35,112 nucleotides of DNA from Thermoplasmata archaeon (GTDB lineage: Archaea > Thermoplasmatota > Thermoplasmata > Lutacidiplasmatales > UBA184): positions 85,398-120,509 of the forward strand of contig JAJYXQ010000005.1 in the NCBI GenBank assembly GCA_021796385.1. The letters are read 5' to 3'. Within the stretch, counting starts at the first letter, position 1. Every line of letters begins with the position of its first letter. Below the pieces are notes generated by a model. The model had not been told where the DNA came from. It saw only the letters and a list, made by a program, of their open reading frames with translations, and made no database searches. Shown here piece by piece: positions 31,413-35,112 of the stretch. A program made the position numbers and the translations under genes.

Positions 31413-32581
31413 GGAACGATGTGATCTCCTTCCCAATGGAACGGACGGCGGGATCTCGGTCCCCACTCTTTGCGACGGTCGTAGAGCGCTCCGAAGAGGA
31501 GCGGGATGGCCACGGAGGCTTCGACGAAGGCCATCGCCTTGGTTGCGCTCCGAGAGACCTTGCCCCAGCTCATCGCCTCATCGAGCGTGCTACCGGAGAG
31601 CCCACCCCAATGGGGAACATCGGTGGTGACTTGGATTGCATAGTAATGGCCCTCCCCCTCACGATTGTAGTGGTAGTTTGCCATGACGATCCCGTCGTTG
31701 ATCCAGTTCTTGGGGGTACCTCCGCCAACGTACACTACGGCAGTCCTCGGCGAGTTCACGAGGATCTGCACCAATTCGTAGTTGTCCCGGACGGCGTCAA
31801 GGACGAATCCCTTCTGGCCCTTAGCGCGTGTCTGGCCGTAGTGCAAGGTTAACCCGATCCCGATAGAACTATCGATGAGGGCCGGGCTGAACACGGGAAC
31901 CCCCTCCTTTGCGGCTAAGGAAAGTATCGACTCCTTAGCGGGGACGTTCTTCCCAAGGAACTCCAGAACTTCGCGGGAGGAGCATCCCCGGTCGGGCAAT
32001 TTTTCAACCGCCCGGCCGATGAGCCGGTCGAGGTCCTCGAACTTCTCCTCGTCCACATACGTATCGTAGATCCTGTCGATCGCAAAATCTCGCAGTTCCA
32101 CATCGTTAGCGGTGGGGCTTCCGATGTAATGCTTGAACCCCAGGGCTTGGTACAGGTCCTGGTACAGGATGGCTCCGGTGGAGACCACAACGTCGACCAT
32201 GTGGTACCGGATCATGTCCCGTATCACCTTCCCCAGTCCGGCGGCGATGAGCGGACCGGAGAGCCCGAGAAAAATGGTCGGGCGTTTCTTATCCATGAGC
32301 ATGTTCTTCCAGACCTGATAGCACCGGCCCAGGTTGCGCGCTTGTACCGAAGTGGACTGAAAGGCTTCGAGCAAGTCCCCGAGGGACATCTTCTGGGTTA
32401 GGTCGATCGGTCTTACCGGTGTGGAAAGGATGCTCTTTCTCCGGGCGGAAGAGTTCGCAGACACGGCAGCCGAGCGCAATGCGCCCGAGTACAAAAGCAT
32501 GTACGTGGGGCGCGCTTCGCCCTGAAGTCCACGGACCTGCAGGTCCGCAGGGTAGGAAAGCTTCTCCCGATCCCTTCCCAC
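31409..32581 (-). CDS. Deoxyhypusine synthase family protein
   Basis: Up to 390 residues, from a GTG. Deoxyhypusine synthase transfers the aminobutyl group of spermidine to a lysine of aIF5A using NAD+. It has the NAD-binding stretch IFLGLSGPLIAAGLGK, VVSTGAILYQDLY, the GGGTPKN region, TTDVPHWGGLSGSTLDE and the catalytic-type Lys341 in SWGKV. The usual His in the PKHH position is Asn (PKNW), as in deoxyhypusine-synthase-like proteins, so the substrate may differ (for example homospermidine-type chemistry). The start is uncertain: the family core begins near residue 50, and an ATG at 32500 is an alternative. No convincing TATA box was found. The stop codon overlaps that of the polymerase in CTAG. 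Confidence 0.85.
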   Translation of the reverse strand: MGRDREKLSYPADLQVRGLQGEARPTYMLLYSGALRSAAVSANSSARRKSILSTPVRPIDLTQKMSLGDLLEAFQSTSVQARNLGRCYQVWKNMLMDKKRPTIFLGLSGPLIAAGLGKVIRDMIRYHMVDVVVSTGAILYQDLYQALGFKHYIGSPTANDVELRDFAIDRIYDTYVDEEKFEDLDRLIGRAVEKLPDRGCSSREVLEFLGKNVPAKESILSLAAKEGVPVFSPALIDSSIGIGLTLHYGQTRAKGQKGFVLDAVRDNYELVQILVNSPRTAVVYVGGGTPKNWINDGIVMANYHYNREGEGHYYAIQVTTDVPHWGGLSGSTLDEAMSWGKVSRSATKAMAFVEASVAIPLLFGALYDRRKEWGPRSRRPFHWEGDHIVP

Positions 32582-32811
32582 ATGCCCACTCTAGGCCCCG
32601 GGTCCTTGTCCTTAGAGAAGGTTCTCCAAAGCGATTACGCTCGAGGCCCCGTCGCGGGTCCTAAACCGCATCTTTTTGCCCCAGGCGTCACCCATCTTCG
32701 AAGTTTGGGACTCGGTTCGTCCAGGAATTTGGTGTTGACGTGTTGTCCGGGATCCATAGATATTCTTCTCCTCGAACGATGGCGGGCTCGGGGGGCTAAG
32801 GCCGAAGGGCG

Positions 32812-33450
32812 TCAGTAAGAAGCTACGATGCCGAGGATTCCATTGATCACGAACTGCACGGCCACGGCGGCGAGGAGCAATCCCATAATCCTCGCTATCG
32901 CCATCACCCCGATCCGACCCAACATCCGGAAAAGGCGGACACCGAAGTGGAGGATCACCCAAGAAAGCCCGGTAGTGATGGCGATGGCCACGAAAACCGC
33001 GAGGTTCAGCACGATGTCCGTGCCGGCCGTCCCCTCATAGATCATCACGGTGGAGATGGCGCCGGGACCGGCAAGAAGAGGGATCCCGAGCGGAACGACG
33101 GAAAGCTCGTCCCTTCGCGCAAGGGCTTCTTCACGGTCCGCCGGTGAAAGCTTGGCACGAGCCGTCTGGCCGTTCAGCATCTCGTAGGCCACGAAGAACA
33201 GAAGGATGCCACCGGCGACCTCGAAGGCGTATAGCGTGAACCCGAACGCGGCGAAGAGATACCGGCCGAATAGGGCGAAGATCACGAGTATCGTTCCGAG
33301 GATAAACACCGATCGGCGAACGATGTAGAGACGATCCTCGTCGGGGAATCCCTCTGTGAGGCTCACAAAGAACGGCAATGCACCGAGAGGATCGACAATG
33401 GCGAATGTGCTCGCGGCCACCGCTACAAAGAACGGCACCTCCGCGGTCAT
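32812..33450 (-). CDS. MarC-family integral membrane protein
   Basis: A 212-residue protein with about six membrane segments and the MarC-family hallmarks IVDPLGALPFF near the N-terminus and PLGIPLLAGPGAIST in the middle. The function of the family is unresolved; an early link to multiple antibiotic resistance was not upheld, as known for E. coli MarC. The ATG at 33450 is preferred over a GTG at 33474 because a TATA box lies 28 nt upstream. The 230-bp spacer between this gene's stop and the next gene contains no clear gene. Confidence 0.9.
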   Translation of the reverse strand: MTAEVPFFVAVAASTFAIVDPLGALPFFVSLTEGFPDEDRLYIVRRSVFILGTILVIFALFGRYLFAAFGFTLYAFEVAGGILLFFVAYEMLNGQTARAKLSPADREEALARRDELSVVPLGIPLLAGPGAISTVMIYEGTAGTDIVLNLAVFVAIAITTGLSWVILHFGVRLFRMLGRIGVMAIARIMGLLLAAVAVQFVINGILGIVASY

Positions 33451-33474
33451 CCAACCGCCGTAGTTCCAGACCAC

Positions 33475-33480
33475 ATAAAA
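33475..33480 (-). promoter_or_regulatory. TATA box of the marC-family gene
   Basis: The minus strand reads CTTTTATG, centred 28 nt before the ATG at 33450; it overlaps the alternative GTG start and so rules it out. Confidence 0.55.
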
Positions 33481-33525
33481 GTGCGGTGTCTTACCCTTGG
33501 GAATGGCCCTCGACCGCCAATATGC

Positions 33526-33533
33526 CTATATCA
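33526..33533 (+). promoter_or_regulatory. TATA box of the ETF fusion gene
   Basis: CTATATCA, centred about 30 nt before the GTG at 33559. It is separate from the divergent marC-family TATA box. Confidence 0.5.
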
Positions 33534-33558
33534 CCCGGGTATCTCGTGAATTTTTGGG

Positions 33559-35112
33559 GTGAAGTCCGTGGTCATCACAGTGCTGGTGAAAGTTGTTCCA
33601 GAACTAGAGGAGATCCACTTCGACCCCGTAACCCTTACTCTCCAGCGGGATGGAGCGGCCTTGGTCCTGAACCCTTTCGACCTGAGAGCGGTGCTGGTCG
33701 CGCTCTCGCTGCGAAGTCCAAGTGAACGCGTCGTCGTAATCAGCATGGGCCCACGGTCTTCGGCGCTTCAGCTCAAGGAATGCTTGGCCCTGGGTGCCCA
33801 TGAGGCCATCCTCATCACGGACCGTGCGCTGGCCGGCTCGGATACCCTAGTTACCGCCAACGTTCTGGCCCGGGTGCTCTCCCGCCATTCCCCTCGCCTG
33901 GTGTTGGGGGGACGGTACTCTATCGACTCTTCCACCGCCCAAGTCCTGAGCCAAGTGGCGGAAAGGCTGGGAGTCCCGATGGTCGAACCTGCCCGAAGCA
34001 TCACATCGATATCTGAAAGCCTCCTCGAAGTGGTTCTCGACACCGAAGATGGTTGGGAACGGCATCGTGTACCGCTTCCTGCCGTAGTCGGGGTAGGAGA
34101 AAAGATCTTGAAGGTGCGCCATCCCACAGAAGAGGACCTCGCTCGGAGCGTGGCGGAGGTCCAGATATTGGATGAGGGCGCGCTGGGGCTAACTCCTAAT
34201 GAGGTCGGGATGGAGGGATCGCCTACCCGGGTCATCCGGGTTACCCGTGCGGCATCTCAAAGGACTTCGGTCATGATAAAGACCGGGGATCCTGAGGTAG
34301 TGATCTCCCACGCCGTCAGTGCGGTGAAACGTCTTTTGCGCGAACGAGGTCCGGTCTTGAACCGGAGTTCTCGAATGCCGTTCTCGGGACGCGGCCCGAT
34401 CGATTTTGCCGTTCTCGCCTCAAATATGTTCGGAGGCACGGACGCGCGAGCGGTCGAGATACCGGGTATGATCCAGGGATTGGGGGGGAAGAGCCCCCGA
34501 TGCCTGGGAATCTTCCTTGGGTCGCTTTCGCCATCCGACAAGGAAGGACTTTCCTTGAAGGGATTCAGCAGCGTATTCCACGGCACGCCAGCCCACGCCC
34601 CCATCTCCCCGGAGTGGGCAAGTGCGATGGTGGCCCAGGTAGCTCACCTTCAACCATCTCTCAAGGCCATCTTGTTCGCATCGAGTTCATGGTCTCGGGC
34701 GGTTGCTGGTCGCGTGTCCGCCCGCCTCGGGCTGGGCTTGGCCGGGGATGTGCTCACGGTGTCGGAAGATCCCCAGTTCGGACTCTTGTTCGGGAAGCCC
34801 TCGTTCGGTGGGGGCCTCATCGCCGAGGTACAATGCAAGACGGTTCCCGCGCTGGCAACCGTCCGTTGCTCGCCTCGCTTGACATCGGCCTCACAGTCTG
34901 CTGAAGGCCGCTTGGAGACCACGGATATCGCATCCGAGCACTCCGAAACCCCGAGCACCTATCGCGAGGGTGGGCCCTTGAACTCGGCAAGATTTGGGAA
35001 CCTCGACACTGCCCATCTCGTAGTCGGTGTGGGTATGGGCGTCGGTAGCCCAGAGAATGTAGACCGCATCGCGGAGGCGGTCCAAGAGATCAGGGGTGCC
35101 ATCGGAGCCTCT
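33559..35112 (+). CDS. Electron transfer flavoprotein, beta-alpha fusion (partial)
   Basis: The frame is open from GTG 33559 to the right edge (518 codons, no stop). The first 240 or so residues are ETF beta: NPFDLRAV, GPRSSALQLKECLALGA, ITDRALAGSDT and GGRYSIDSSTAQV. From about residue 275 the sequence resembles ETF alpha, starting with FAVLASNMFGG, and near the edge VVGVGMGVGSPENVDRIAEA resembles the alpha FAD-binding region. Beta and alpha subunits fused in this order are known in some archaea such as Sulfolobales. ETF passes electrons from acyl-CoA and other dehydrogenases to the quinone pool. The start could also be GTG 33568; 33559 fits the TATA distance better. Confidence 0.88.
   Translation, partial: MKSVVITVLVKVVPELEEIHFDPVTLTLQRDGAALVLNPFDLRAVLVALSLRSPSERVVVISMGPRSSALQLKECLALGAHEAILITDRALAGSDTLVTANVLARVLSRHSPRLVLGGRYSIDSSTAQVLSQVAERLGVPMVEPARSITSISESLLEVVLDTEDGWERHRVPLPAVVGVGEKILKVRHPTEEDLARSVAEVQILDEGALGLTPNEVGMEGSPTRVIRVTRAASQRTSVMIKTGDPEVVISHAVSAVKRLLRERGPVLNRSSRMPFSGRGPIDFAVLASNMFGGTDARAVEIPGMIQGLGGKSPRCLGIFLGSLSPSDKEGLSLKGFSSVFHGTPAHAPISPEWASAMVAQVAHLQPSLKAILFASSSWSRAVAGRVSARLGLGLAGDVLTVSEDPQFGLLFGKPSFGGGLIAEVQCKTVPALATVRCSPRLTSASQSAEGRLETTDIASEHSETPSTYREGGPLNSARFGNLDTAHLVVGVGMGVGSPENVDRIAEAVQEIRGAIGAS

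Noticed and set aside
32612-32695. Tiny minus-strand frame of 27 residues between the marC-family gene and the deoxyhypusine-synthase-family gene
   Set aside because: Composition looks protein-like (WGKKMRFRTRDG), but no promoter at the expected distance and no recognised family; not enough to call a gene.
32582-32811. Possible RNA gene in the 230-bp spacer
   Set aside because: No tRNA cloverleaf, no C/D or H/ACA box layout and no strong hairpin was seen by eye.

Overview
The window is a GC-rich, densely packed archaeal segment. Archaeal markers are RadB, an aMBF1-type zinc-ribbon/HTH factor, TruD, a deoxyhypusine-synthase-family protein, KaiC/RecA-superfamily proteins, a Dpo4-type polymerase and an ETF beta-alpha fusion. 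Most genes also have a TATA box centred about 25-30 nt before the start codon, so transcripts would be nearly or fully leaderless. Membrane-anchored giant Ig/PKD-repeat proteins together with a full-length bacterial-type ClpB and high GC suggest Thermoplasmatota, possibly an uncultured terrestrial lineage. This placement is inference; there is no rRNA or tRNA gene in the window.

Layout. 1-3177 (all minus): a membrane protein cut by the left edge, then three tandem secreted proteins sharing a mature N-terminal motif. 3419-10091: housekeeping genes, comprising aldo/keto reductase, aMBF1, ClpB, PyrD, a small Cys-rich protein, PyrK and RadB. 10155-23487 (minus): two giant surface proteins of about 2771 and 1628 residues. 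They consist of Ig/PKD-like repeats, one C-terminal membrane helix, and a Pro/Glu-rich cytoplasmic tail ending in zinc ribbons. 23612-28323: NUDIX hydrolase, HAD phosphatase, acetoacetyl-CoA synthetase and TruD. 28436-31412: an apparent operon of a KaiC-like protein with degenerate ATPase motifs, an intact KaiC-like ATPase, a small membrane protein and a Y-family polymerase. 31409-35112: a deoxyhypusine-synthase-family protein, a MarC-family membrane protein, and the start of an ETF beta-alpha fusion running off the right edge.

How genes may work together. PyrD and PyrK supply the catalytic and electron-transfer subunits of dihydroorotate dehydrogenase 1B, though a small opposite-strand gene separates them. 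The acetoacetyl-CoA synthetase and ETF fit heterotrophic acyl-CoA or ketone-body metabolism. The secreted trio and the giant proteins look like parts of a cell-surface system: a short Tyr/Phe-Gln-Glu/Asp-Gly motif occurs in two of the small proteins and in the N-terminal domain of the 2771-residue protein, and both giants end in the same helix-tail-ribbon module. This surface system is the best candidate for something undescribed. A second theme is promoter geometry: in three divergent pairs a single TATA element sits midway between two apparently leaderless genes. No CRISPR array, insertion sequence, tRNA or rRNA was seen, and no gene-free stretch exceeds 300 bases.
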